DNA from: Clostridiales bacterium
GTDB lineage: Bacteria; Bacillota; Clostridia; Oscillospirales; Oscillospiraceae
DNA length: 13,669 nucleotides
Reading direction: 5' to 3'
Assembly (NCBI GenBank): GCA_012516225.1
Contig: JAAYWX010000063.1
Location: 1 to 13,669 of the forward strand
Numbering within the stretch: the stretch's first letter is position 1; each line of letters opens with the position of its first letter. Both the position numbers and the translations under genes were made by a program. Under the pieces are notes generated by a model. The model had not been told where the DNA came from and searched no databases. It saw nothing but the letters and a program-made list of their open reading frames with translations. Shown piece by piece: positions 1-6,972 of the stretch.

Positions 1-93
1 CTTTCTGCTATTTCTCGGTTGGTTTCACTGATCTGCCTTTCGCCGGAACACCTCTTCACTTAGTAACTCTACTTTTGTATATTTTCTGGGCAT
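1..93 (-). pseudogene. IS3-family transposase OrfA, N-terminal fragment, frameshifted
   Basis: The ATG at 93-91 follows an AGGAGGT site at 106-100. Translation starts MPRKYTKVELLSEEVFRRKA, a typical OrfA beginning that leads into a helix-turn-helix. In this frame it stops at TGA (27-25) after 22 codons. Dropping one base near position 33 joins RRKA to ISETNREIAE, the expected next helix, which continues to the window edge. The reading frame is therefore broken by an apparent one-base insertion. The frameshift that IS3 elements use to make OrfAB lies at the end of orfA, so it does not explain this. The copy is probably inactive, unless the base is a sequencing error. Confidence 0.7.
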
Positions 94-98
94 AAATT

Positions 99-136
99 GA
101 CCTCCTGTCGTAGTTTCTATTCTACAACAGGAGGTC
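99..136 (-). promoter_or_regulatory. Hairpin that would mask the transposase ribosome binding site
   Basis: Arms at 99-113 and 122-136 pair over 15 positions around an 8-base loop. The only imperfect pair is a G-U wobble in minus-strand RNA. The arm nearer the gene contains the AGGAGGT ribosome binding site of the transposase. A transcript entering the element from outside would fold this hairpin and block translation, a strategy known from IS10 and IS50. The structure is visible in the sequence; the function is inferred. Confidence 0.6.
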
Positions 137-156
137 TCTTTCACTGTCCGTTTCCA

Positions 157-201
157 CGGGTACAGTCCAACTTTTCTTTGTTATTCTTTTTACTGTACCC
201 G
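157..201. repeat. 10-bp inverted repeat spanning the outer IS boundary
   Basis: The sequence CGGGTACAGT at 157-166, part of the IS end, is repeated exactly in inverted orientation as ACTGTACCCG at 192-201, outside the presumed IS boundary. The 25-base spacer is T-rich and the right arm is followed by CTTTTAAATTTTT. It may be a large-loop terminator, the relic of a second IS end, or a feature of the insertion site. Confidence 0.4.
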
Positions 202-273
202 CTTTTAAATTTTTAAAAATTCAACCTTTTAAATAGGATCGATTTATATGAATATTTAAAAATTTATATTTTT

Positions 274-340
274 TTGACAAATCCGTAATAGATTATTTTT
301 ATTTTTATGCCATATTATAATTGTAAACAGAAAATCTGTT
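274..340 (+). promoter_or_regulatory. Probable promoter region of the zinc peptidase gene, with a 15-bp palindrome
   Basis: A perfect TTGACA lies at 274-279 and a perfect TATAAT at 316-321, but they are 36 bases apart and cannot form one promoter. Neither has a good partner at 17 bases. TATAAT is the better -10 candidate, which would put the transcript start near 328. A perfect palindrome, AACAGA-AAA-TCTGTT (326-340), lies right there, where a repressor could sit. The region is AT-rich and the exact promoter is uncertain. Confidence 0.35.
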
Positions 341-380
341 ATGCCCTCGCGGTAGTTTTGAGTCTTAAGGAGAAATGGCT

Positions 381-1076
381 ATGCAGTTTGACTGGATATA
401 TTTTTACCTTGTCATGCCCGCAATAATTTTTTCACTTTGGGCAAGCGCAAAAGTTCAATCAACTTTCAGGCGATACAGCCGCCTGTATTCAGCTTCTCAT
501 ATCACGGGTGCTCAGGCGGCACAGCACATTCTTTATGCAAACGGTCTTTCCCATGTGCGTGTGGAACGTGTTGAAGGCTCTCTGACCGACCATTACGATC
601 CCAGGGAAAATGTAATCCGCCTTTCACAGTCAGTATATGACAGCACTTCAACTGCAGCAATCGGAGTTGCCGCCCATGAGGCCGGCCACGCTCTGCAGTA
701 TGCTGAAGACTATGCTCCTATAAAACTCAGAGCCGCTATTATCCCCGTTACAAACATAGGCTCTCAGCTTGCCGTTCCTTTAATCATTATAGGAATCATT
801 TTCAGTGCCTATTCCCAGATATTTTCTCTATTTGCTTATATTGGCATATTTTTCTTCGCGGTATGCACATTTTTCCAGCTTGTTACCCTGCCGGTTGAAT
901 TCAACGCAAGCAGACGTGCTCTTCGCGCAATAGAATCTCAAGGAATGCTCTCAAGAAATGAATTGGATGGTTCCCGAAAAGTACTCAGTGCCGCTGCCAT
1001 GACTTATGTCGCCGCTTTGGCAGTTTCCCTCGCCCAGCTTCTGAGATTTTTTATGCTCGTAAATAGACGTGACTGA
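381..1076 (+). CDS. Membrane zinc metallopeptidase, YugP-like (Zn_peptidase_2 family)
   Basis: This 231-residue integral membrane protein is predicted to be a zinc protease. The motif HEAGH at residues 99-103 (context VAAHEAGHAL) gives the two zinc-binding histidines and the catalytic glutamate. Glu173 in LPVEFNAS is the likely third ligand. Hydrophobic segments lie near residues 4-22, 124-148 and 150-171, which fits the YugP family (about 225-235 residues). I chose the ATG at 381 because AAGGAG (367-372) is 8 bases away; an in-frame ATG at 375 is only 2 bases from it. The gene has its own terminator, so it is probably monocistronic. The physiological substrate of this family is unknown to me. 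Confidence 0.9.
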   Translation: MQFDWIYFYLVMPAIIFSLWASAKVQSTFRRYSRLYSASHITGAQAAQHILYANGLSHVRVERVEGSLTDHYDPRENVIRLSQSVYDSTSTAAIGVAAHEAGHALQYAEDYAPIKLRAAIIPVTNIGSQLAVPLIIIGIIFSAYSQIFSLFAYIGIFFFAVCTFFQLVTLPVEFNASRRALRAIESQGMLSRNELDGSRKVLSAAAMTYVAALAVSLAQLLRFFMLVNRRD

Positions 1077-1110
1077 TTAATTCTCCTTCTTTAATTATTT
1101 AAAATACTGC

Positions 1111-1146
1111 AAACCTCCGGACACTTTTTGTGTCCGGAGGTTTTTT
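1111..1146 (+). terminator. Rho-independent terminator of the zinc peptidase gene
   Basis: A perfect 13-bp stem (1112-1124 with 1130-1142, AACCTCCGGACAC in the left arm) closes a TTTTT loop and runs into six T residues. It lies 35 bases after the peptidase stop codon. Confidence 0.93.
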
Positions 1147-1261
1147 GCCTCTATGTGTGAGCAGCCGCGCTCAGTTATAAATCCGACAAAAATATTTCTC
1201 GTCAAACATCCAAATTATCACTTTATTCCTCCGTCATTATTATGCAATTATAACAATAAAA

Positions 1262-1292
1262 TATAATAGGCATATTAAAATTTGAAAGGAGG
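1262..1292 (+). promoter_or_regulatory. -10 element and ribosome binding site of the lipase gene
   Basis: A perfect TATAAT at 1262-1267 is followed by the strong site AAAGGAGG at 1285-1292, 7 bases before the ATG at 1300. No convincing -35 sequence lies 16-18 bases upstream (around 1239-1245 it reads TTATG), so an activator or an alternative sigma factor may be needed. The 5' leader would be only about 25 bases long. Confidence 0.45.
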
Positions 1293-1299
1293 AATATTT

Positions 1300-2547
1300 A
1301 TGAAAAAAATACTTTCGGCGGCAATGGTTCTGATTCTTGCAGCTTCGCTTGTTATAATCGGACCCGCGGCGAAAGCGGAATCGGAACTGCCTCGTGCAAA
1401 TGATTACCCCATAGTTTTTGTTCACGGTTTGGCGGGATTTGACAGCATAATGGGCATACCTTACTGGGGAGGCACCTATAACATTTCGGAGTTTCTCCGG
1501 ACGAACGGTTACGCAAACTATGTAGCCGCCGTAGGTCCCTTCAGCAGTAATTGGGATCGCGCCTGTGAGCTTTACGCCTTTATCAAAGGCGGAACTGTGG
1601 ATTATGGCAAAGCTCATTCGGAAAAGTATGGTCACGCCAGATACGGGCGAACTTACCCCGGCGTATACCCCGAATGGGGAGAAACGGATCCTTCAACAGG
1701 AAAAATTAAAAAGATACATCTAATAGGTCACAGTATGGGCGGGCAGACCGTGAGAACATTAGCTCAGCTTCTTGAAAACGGCTGTGCAGAAGAAATAGCC
1801 GCAACCGATGCCGGCGAATTGTCCCCTCTCTTCGACGGCAGACGGAAAAGCTGGATAAGCGGAATACTGACAGTATCTTCCCCCCACGATGGAAGCTCTG
1901 CCGCATATGCGGTTGACAAAGACAAAATACTTCAGCAGTCTTTACTGTTTCTCGGTACTATAGGAGGCGGCAATTTTCTCGGGCTGTACGATTTTTATTT
2001 CGACCAGTGGGGTCTTGTAAAACAGCCGGGAGAGAGCTGCGAAAGCTTTATTAATCGCGTCAAAACCAGCAAGGCATGGCAGACGTCCCGAGATCTTGCC
2101 AACTGGGATCTCCGTCCGGAAGGCGCAATGGAACTAAACGCATGGGTCAAAGCGCAGCCGGATATTTATTATTTCTCTCAGACAGGAACCTGTACATACC
2201 CCGAATATTTTACTGGCAGGCATTATCCAAGCGCTAAAATGAATCCTCTGTTCTGGGCGCTAAGCTCGCATATTGGCTCGTATACGCGGACACAGCCCGT
2301 AAACATTACAAGTGCATGGTGGGAAAACGACGGTCTTGTTTCCGTCGTGACTGCAAACGGTCCGCATATCGGCTCGCAGGACGAAATAGTGCCATATGTA
2401 CAGGGCTGTCCTCAGATTGGAAAGTGGAACTATCTTGGTACCCTTTCGGATACCGACCATACCTCAATTGTAGGGCTATTGTCAGCCAAAGACCAAAGGC
2501 CTCTTTTCCTCTCTTACGCAAAGCTCTTAAGCTCGCTTCCAAACTAA
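1300..2547 (+). CDS. Secreted triacylglycerol lipase, Geobacillus/Staphylococcus type (family I.5/I.6)
   Basis: This 415-residue exported lipase hydrolyses ester bonds of acylglycerols and releases free fatty acids outside the cell. Residues 1-26 form a signal peptide ending in AKA. The mature protein aligns by eye along its whole length with Geobacillus T1/L1 lipases. The nucleophile is Ser145 in GHSMG, with Asp344 (WENDGLV) and His387 (TDHTS). The VHGL motif at 41-44 supplies the oxyanion hole. The zinc site typical of this family is complete: Asp86, His106, His112 and Asp235. The ATG at 1300 is chosen over an upstream TTG because AAAGGAGG precedes it by 7 bases. A loop before the nucleophile (about 125-136) is roughly seven residues longer than in T1. 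The gene is convergent with oleate hydratase, which acts on the kind of fatty acid a lipase releases. Confidence 0.95.
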   Translation: MKKILSAAMVLILAASLVIIGPAAKAESELPRANDYPIVFVHGLAGFDSIMGIPYWGGTYNISEFLRTNGYANYVAAVGPFSSNWDRACELYAFIKGGTVDYGKAHSEKYGHARYGRTYPGVYPEWGETDPSTGKIKKIHLIGHSMGGQTVRTLAQLLENGCAEEIAATDAGELSPLFDGRRKSWISGILTVSSPHDGSSAAYAVDKDKILQQSLLFLGTIGGGNFLGLYDFYFDQWGLVKQPGESCESFINRVKTSKAWQTSRDLANWDLRPEGAMELNAWVKAQPDIYYFSQTGTCTYPEYFTGRHYPSAKMNPLFWALSSHIGSYTRTQPVNITSAWWENDGLVSVVTANGPHIGSQDEIVPYVQGCPQIGKWNYLGTLSDTDHTSIVGLLSAKDQRPLFLSYAKLLSSLPN

Positions 2548-2716
2548 TATATTTGCTTTTTCCTCCTTCTGCCCGCCCTATGATACTATGTTTTTAAAAA
2601 ATATATTATTCTAACTTTTATTTGCAACCATCATTCTCTGCAGTCTTATTGTAAGGGAAAATTCAAGGTATTCAGGGTGCTTCAGCTTTACGAAAAAAGA
2701 ATATGCTGATGTCAAA

Positions 2717-2744
2717 GCGGCGGACAGTTTGAGCTGTCCGCCGC
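2717..2744. terminator. Strong hairpin between convergent lipase and oleate hydratase genes
   Basis: A perfect 11-bp GC-rich stem (2717-2727 with 2734-2744) closes a 6-base loop. It lies about 170 bases after the lipase stop and 80 bases after the oleate hydratase stop, where a shared bidirectional terminator is expected. Neither side has a proper T tract, so it may instead protect 3' ends or act together with a termination factor. The rest of 2548-2823 shows nothing recognisable. Confidence 0.45.
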
Positions 2745-2823
2745 CTAAGCACTTGGGTTGCTATTCTTATAAATTTACAGAAATTTTCGTTTTGTTTACC
2801 CGACTTTCTCCGCCGTGTAAAGC

Positions 2824-4596
2824 TCAGATCATATTATACTTTTTTAGCAAATCGGTTACTACGTTGTTCTCTGCCTTATCCTTTACTGTTGCCAAAATCG
2901 GAAGAAGTACAGGTAGGAATACCTCAAGCGGCTTTCTTCCATCCAAAAGCTTGACTGTAGATTCGAGCAGAACCCTTACGTCATATACAGAGGCAAATAC
3001 TTCCGGTACGCCGCGGTCTACATTCATAAGCGTATAGACAGCCTCCATGCCCGTGCGTACAGCATACTCTGTAGTAAAGACCGTATCACGCGGAGTTTCA
3101 ACATGTTCGCCAAGGAAACCAAAGTTAACCGCTCCGTCGGGAACGACCTTTGGACGGTCTCCAGCGGCTCTGGGCATGAAATATGTAGTAACATAGGGCA
3201 TTATGCAGGGAACGGTATTGGCATGGTTTGTCGCATAGTCGGCAATCTTGTCCTCAGGAACACCGATATGATACAGCCATTCCTCGCAAATCTCTATGCC
3301 GGTGCACTCCTTGATCGGTTTCTTGATATAATCACCCGGGACATCACAATTTAAGGCATAAATCCATCCGCAGAGCTGATCTTTCTTCTGCTGCTTGAAG
3401 TGCGGCTGGCGGTTGAAAGTGAAGCTCATAAGCCAGCTTGAATCCTTTATTGTAATTATGCCGCCGGTAACGACTTTTCCTGAAAACGGATCGCGTTTGC
3501 ATATTTTTTCGACATATGGGGGTATTTTGTCATCAAGAGTTGTGACCGTTGCGGACTCCCACAGCGTATCATGGATATTTCCGCAGAATTTTTCAGGATG
3601 TCCGAACGAAGGATCTTGAGCCGCAATCTTTCTCCATAGTTCCCAAGACCTTCCGGAACCTGGGATATCTTTAATCTGCGGAGCTGTGGTGTTAGTGCCA
3701 AGGGTCGCATTATCAACATTGCTTCCCAGCGTAACAAATACATAGTCGTCCTCGGTAAGGTTGATTGTTTCTTCCTTGCCGTTGCGCAGGACGAGAATTT
3801 GCTTTGCAACTTTCTTTTCGGGAGAAGTTTCAAAAATTATGTTCGTTACCGCTGTGTTGTACTCGAATGAAACGCCGTTAGACTCAAGATACTTGATAAG
3901 TGGGAGGATAAGAGATTCATACTGGTTAAACTTAGTAAACTTTAGGGCCTTGAAGTCAGGCAGCCCGCCTATGTGGTGAATAAAGCGGTGTATGTAAAGT
4001 TTCATTTCCAAAGCAGAATGCCATTTCTGGAATGCAAACATCGTCTGCCAGTACAGCCAGAAGTTGCTGTTGAAGAACTCATCGTCAAAGTAATCTGTAA
4101 TTTTCTTGTCTTCCAGTTCTCTGTCCGGAGTCATGAAAATTTTAAGAATCTGCGTAGCCGCACCGGGAGTAATGTCAAATTTGCCATCAGTATGTGCGCT
4201 TTCCCCACCGCTCATAATTGCGCGCTCAAGCGAGAAGTTCGGGTCATGCTTGTTCAGCCAGTAATATTCGTCAAGTACGGAAACCCCCGGCGTTTCAATC
4301 GACGGAATGGAGCGGAACAAATCCCAAAGGCACTCAAAATGGTTTTCCATTTCGCGGCCACCGCGGCAGACAAAGCCGAACTTTTCAACAAAAGCTCCAT
4401 CGCAGGCACCACCCGGAACAGGATCAGATTCAAAAATATGAATATGAGAACCCGGCATCTGGGCATCGCGCACCAAGAAACAGGCGGCGGACAAACCCGC
4501 GAGACCAGTACCTACAATGTAGGCAGACTTTTTTTCTATGCCCTCCGGCTTTTCGGGATGGGCAAAGGCCTCGTAATTGCCATTGCTGTAATACAC
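2824..4596 (-). CDS. ohyA: Oleate hydratase (MCRA family, FAD enzyme)
   Basis: This 590-residue enzyme adds water to the cis double bond of unsaturated fatty acids such as oleate, giving 10-hydroxy fatty acids. In bacteria this detoxifies host or dietary unsaturated fatty acids. The FAD-binding motif GTGLAG lies at residues 29-34, and RGGRE at 78-82 ends in Glu82. Tyr201 in KLYIHRF also matches; both positions agree with the catalytic residues Glu82 and Tyr201 that I recall for Staphylococcus aureus OhyA. The length equals the usual family length of about 590. The start is GTG at 4596, 7 bases after AAAGGAGG (4611-4604). The longer reading frame up to 4698 has no comparable site and no family similarity. 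The enzyme is cytoplasmic, peripheral to the membrane in known cases. Confidence 0.95.
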   Translation of the reverse strand: MYYSNGNYEAFAHPEKPEGIEKKSAYIVGTGLAGLSAACFLVRDAQMPGSHIHIFESDPVPGGACDGAFVEKFGFVCRGGREMENHFECLWDLFRSIPSIETPGVSVLDEYYWLNKHDPNFSLERAIMSGGESAHTDGKFDITPGAATQILKIFMTPDRELEDKKITDYFDDEFFNSNFWLYWQTMFAFQKWHSALEMKLYIHRFIHHIGGLPDFKALKFTKFNQYESLILPLIKYLESNGVSFEYNTAVTNIIFETSPEKKVAKQILVLRNGKEETINLTEDDYVFVTLGSNVDNATLGTNTTAPQIKDIPGSGRSWELWRKIAAQDPSFGHPEKFCGNIHDTLWESATVTTLDDKIPPYVEKICKRDPFSGKVVTGGIITIKDSSWLMSFTFNRQPHFKQQKKDQLCGWIYALNCDVPGDYIKKPIKECTGIEICEEWLYHIGVPEDKIADYATNHANTVPCIMPYVTTYFMPRAAGDRPKVVPDGAVNFGFLGEHVETPRDTVFTTEYAVRTGMEAVYTLMNVDRGVPEVFASVYDVRVLLESTVKLLDGRKPLEVFLPVLLPILATVKDKAENNVVTDLLKKYNMI

Positions 4597-4662
4597 AAAA
4601 ACTCCTCCTTTAAAATTATCTTTGCAAAATATATTGTGACAGCTTATATATCCGCGATTACA

Positions 4663-4691
4663 ATTATAGCGGGTAATTTTTACTTTTTGTA
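4663..4691 (-). promoter_or_regulatory. Candidate promoter of oleate hydratase
   Basis: On the minus strand a perfect TATAAT lies at 4668-4663. A weak -35 (TACAAA, 4691-4686) sits at the ideal 17-base spacing. Transcription would start near 4656 and give a leader of about 60 bases. A better -35 word, TTGACT, lies slightly further upstream, but at a 24-base spacing it cannot pair with this -10. Confidence 0.45.
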
Positions 4692-4872
4692 CAGTCAAAT
4701 CCAGTATTTTGTTTTAGTTTTGGGCATATTTCATAATATTGTATGAAAATTAAACATTTAATACTCTCTGTCTGTTTTTCGCACACTGCCCAATAAATGT
4801 CTAAATTCCGTCCTACTTTTCCCCTTTTTCTCTCCCCTCCAAAAAGGAAGGCTTACGGAACTTAATTTTATA

Positions 4873-4907
4873 AGAAAAAGGCCACGGTGAAGCAGGCCGC
4901 GGCCTTT
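4873..4907 (-). terminator. Rho-independent terminator of the MMPL/repeat-protein operon
   Basis: An 11-bp stem (4897-4907 with 4877-4887), with one G-U pair in minus-strand RNA, closes a 9-base loop and is followed on that strand by TTTTTCTT. It lies about 60 bases after the stop codon of the repeat protein. The other sequence in 4740-4962 shows no gene. Confidence 0.85.
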
Positions 4908-4962
4908 CCTTGGGAGAATGAAGGGGTTTAGATTAAACTGTGACAGAAGCAGATGTCACAGA

Positions 4963-6915
4963 TTAGTCTCCAATTGACGCAGTTTTGATTATAAATCTTA
5001 CGCTGCCTTCTGTACCTTCCGCAATGCCGGAATAGTTGGTGTAGCTCTTTGCGGCGTTAAGCATCGAGTTGACACGCGGCAGTATCTTAGCGGCTTCAGA
5101 GCCTGAAAGGCTACCAAGCTTAGAGCTTAGCTGAGTTACAAACTGATTCATTCCGTCAGAAAGTTGCATTGCTCCGTCGCGCAGCTTAGTCACTCCGCTG
5201 ACAAGGCTTTCGCCGCCTGTCTTGAGCTGAGAAAGCCCGCCCGCAACCTGCTTGGCACCTTTTGCCGCAGATGAAACGCCGGATGTGTAAGCGCTAAGTC
5301 CTGAATAGAAAGCGGCATAGCTGTCAAGGGATGCCTTCAGCGACTTGATTGCCGTATAGGACGAGTTGCCGGAAAGTCCCTCGCTGACCGCCGAGTTGAT
5401 CTGCGACTGAACTTCTTCTGAAGCAAGCTTTGATGCGACATTTGATTCAATGGTTTGCTTTATTTCATCAGACGCCATTTTTTGTTCGACATAGGTATTT
5501 ACTGTTGCCGTACCTTCACCACTCTGAAGATACATAGCGGCCTGTTCTTCGGTATACCCTTTTTCAATAAGGGATGCCTTTACCGTTTCCTTAACACCTG
5601 CCGTAACCTGCTCACGTACTGCAGCTTCAACTGCGGGCCTTATCTTTGCCTCGGCCGCAGCTTTTGCCTTTGAATATGCACCGCCGGAGAAGCTGTCAAG
5701 CATTCCGCCAAGGACTGTGCTGTAATTTTCGGGAGTGAGCGTAACCGGGCTGTAGCCGTTGGCTGCAAGAGCTGCATTAAGCTGGGTCTGAGCGGTTGAT
5801 GTAAGCGTTGAAAACACCTGATATGCACCGGATTTCAGTGCGGCGCTGTTAGAATCAAGAGATGAAAGTCCTGTTTCAAGCTGTGTAGCTCCGCTGTAAA
5901 GCGTTCCTATCCCGTTGGACATCTCGCCGGATTTCTGAAGAAGCGTGCACAATCCTTCATAAAGAGCCGTTGAACCATTTGTCAGCTTGTTTACGGCACC
6001 GGAAACCTGATCAAGCGCTCCCGTCAGGTCGTCAACATTCTTGATATTTTTAGTATCAATGTCATTGGCAAAATCGCAGGATGCGTATGTCATTGTTGAT
6101 CCTATGGAAAAGTCCTTTGCATCTGCGCTTATTTCGACATATTCTGGTACTTTGTCGGAGTCTTTTTCGATATTAAGGGCTTCGCTTATTCCGGGGAGGG
6201 CAAATCCTACAACCACACTGCGATCACCGTCATCTACAATTTTCCCATTTGAAACAGTTATATTGGAGAATTTTTCGTTATCAAGCATGATCGCAGTCAA
6301 AGTAAGAAATGGTACAACGGTATCTCCCTTTTCCGAGATGACCTTTTTGTCGATGCTGTAGTCATAGCGTATAACTACCTTGCCGCTCTTTCCCGCAAGA
6401 TCCTCTCCCTTAATTTCTTTTCCGTCAAGTTTATATGTAACTTTTACATTTATGGGAAGCGCCTTGTCTGTCGTGCCCTGATAGTAGATGTCTTTTCCCT
6501 GCGCATCCCATGTTATGGTTCCATCGGAACTCTGCTTGAAGGTTTCGGAACCTTTCAGGTTTGTAATATCCCTAAGGCTGGATTTATCTTTAAGGCTTGC
6601 CGCACCGGAAGGATTTCTGAGTTCGGCGCTGACTATTACCTTCTGCACCATTCCCTGTGCATTGGTCATAACGTAAACAGTTTCTTCCTTTGTTGCCTTG
6701 GCTTCTCCTGCCAATCCGCTTCCGTTGCCATTGATGGCGGCCAGAGCTGCATCAGCGGACGAGTTTGCCGCCTTGGCATTTTCAAGCGCGGAGTCATATA
6801 CCGAATTGTTATTTGCGGAATATGCCACTCCGCCCACTATCCCACAAACAAGGCAGGTTGAAAGCACAACAGCAACGGTTTTTGACGTTTTGTTCTTCAA
6901 TTTTAATATCTTCAT
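4963..6915 (-). CDS. Exported Leu-x-x-Gly repeat protein, YhgE/Pip-like, partner of the MMPL pump
   Basis: This is a 650-residue protein with one N-terminal hydrophobic segment (about 13-34) that acts as a signal peptide or anchor, so the bulk lies outside the membrane. A beta-rich domain spans about 75-285. Two blocks of LxxG heptad-like repeats follow, about 300-365 and 535-595, for example LTNGSTALYEGL and LKTGGESLVSGV. Between them lies an Ala- and charge-rich helical stretch (about 412-515). The C terminus ends in FIIKTASIGD with no second membrane anchor, unlike full YhgE/Pip proteins, which carry a C-terminal membrane domain. GGAGGG stands 7 bases before the ATG. The gene follows the MMPL gene by 57 bases and shares its terminator, so the two are co-transcribed. 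A role as an external partner of the pump is inferred; no enzymatic motif is visible. Confidence 0.8.
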   Translation of the reverse strand: MKILKLKNKTSKTVAVVLSTCLVCGIVGGVAYSANNNSVYDSALENAKAANSSADAALAAINGNGSGLAGEAKATKEETVYVMTNAQGMVQKVIVSAELRNPSGAASLKDKSSLRDITNLKGSETFKQSSDGTITWDAQGKDIYYQGTTDKALPINVKVTYKLDGKEIKGEDLAGKSGKVVIRYDYSIDKKVISEKGDTVVPFLTLTAIMLDNEKFSNITVSNGKIVDDGDRSVVVGFALPGISEALNIEKDSDKVPEYVEISADAKDFSIGSTMTYASCDFANDIDTKNIKNVDDLTGALDQVSGAVNKLTNGSTALYEGLCTLLQKSGEMSNGIGTLYSGATQLETGLSSLDSNSAALKSGAYQVFSTLTSTAQTQLNAALAANGYSPVTLTPENYSTVLGGMLDSFSGGAYSKAKAAAEAKIRPAVEAAVREQVTAGVKETVKASLIEKGYTEEQAAMYLQSGEGTATVNTYVEQKMASDEIKQTIESNVASKLASEEVQSQINSAVSEGLSGNSSYTAIKSLKASLDSYAAFYSGLSAYTSGVSSAAKGAKQVAGGLSQLKTGGESLVSGVTKLRDGAMQLSDGMNQFVTQLSSKLGSLSGSEAAKILPRVNSMLNAAKSYTNYSGIAEGTEGSVRFIIKTASIGD

Positions 6916-6972
6916 TTTAGCACCCTCCGTATTTCAATCTTCCTGTCCGCCAGCAGTTATCGCCGGCCGGAT

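Larger units (their letters stand above)
1..170 (-). mobile_element. Partial IS3-family insertion sequence (transposase-proximal end)
   Basis: The left edge holds one end of an insertion sequence that reads leftward out of the window. Its outer end, read on the minus strand, begins near position 169 with TGGACTGTACCCG and leads into a hairpin, a ribosome binding site and the first codons of an IS3-type OrfA. The order of terminal repeat, short leader and OrfA start is the usual IS3 layout. The other end lies outside the window, so neither the element length nor a target duplication can be judged. The exact outer boundary is inferred. Confidence 0.7.

Noticed and set aside
274..279. TTGACA as the -35 of a promoter with the TATAAT at 316
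   Set aside because: The 36-base spacing is far too long for one promoter.
4597..4698. N-terminal extension of oleate hydratase
   Set aside because: The GTG at 4596 has an ideal ribosome binding site and the predicted promoter start lies inside the extension, so the extra residues would not be encoded.
3973..4746. Plus-strand reading frame of 257 codons
   Set aside because: It lies antisense to oleate hydratase, which has full family motifs; the plus-strand translation shows no recognisable domain.
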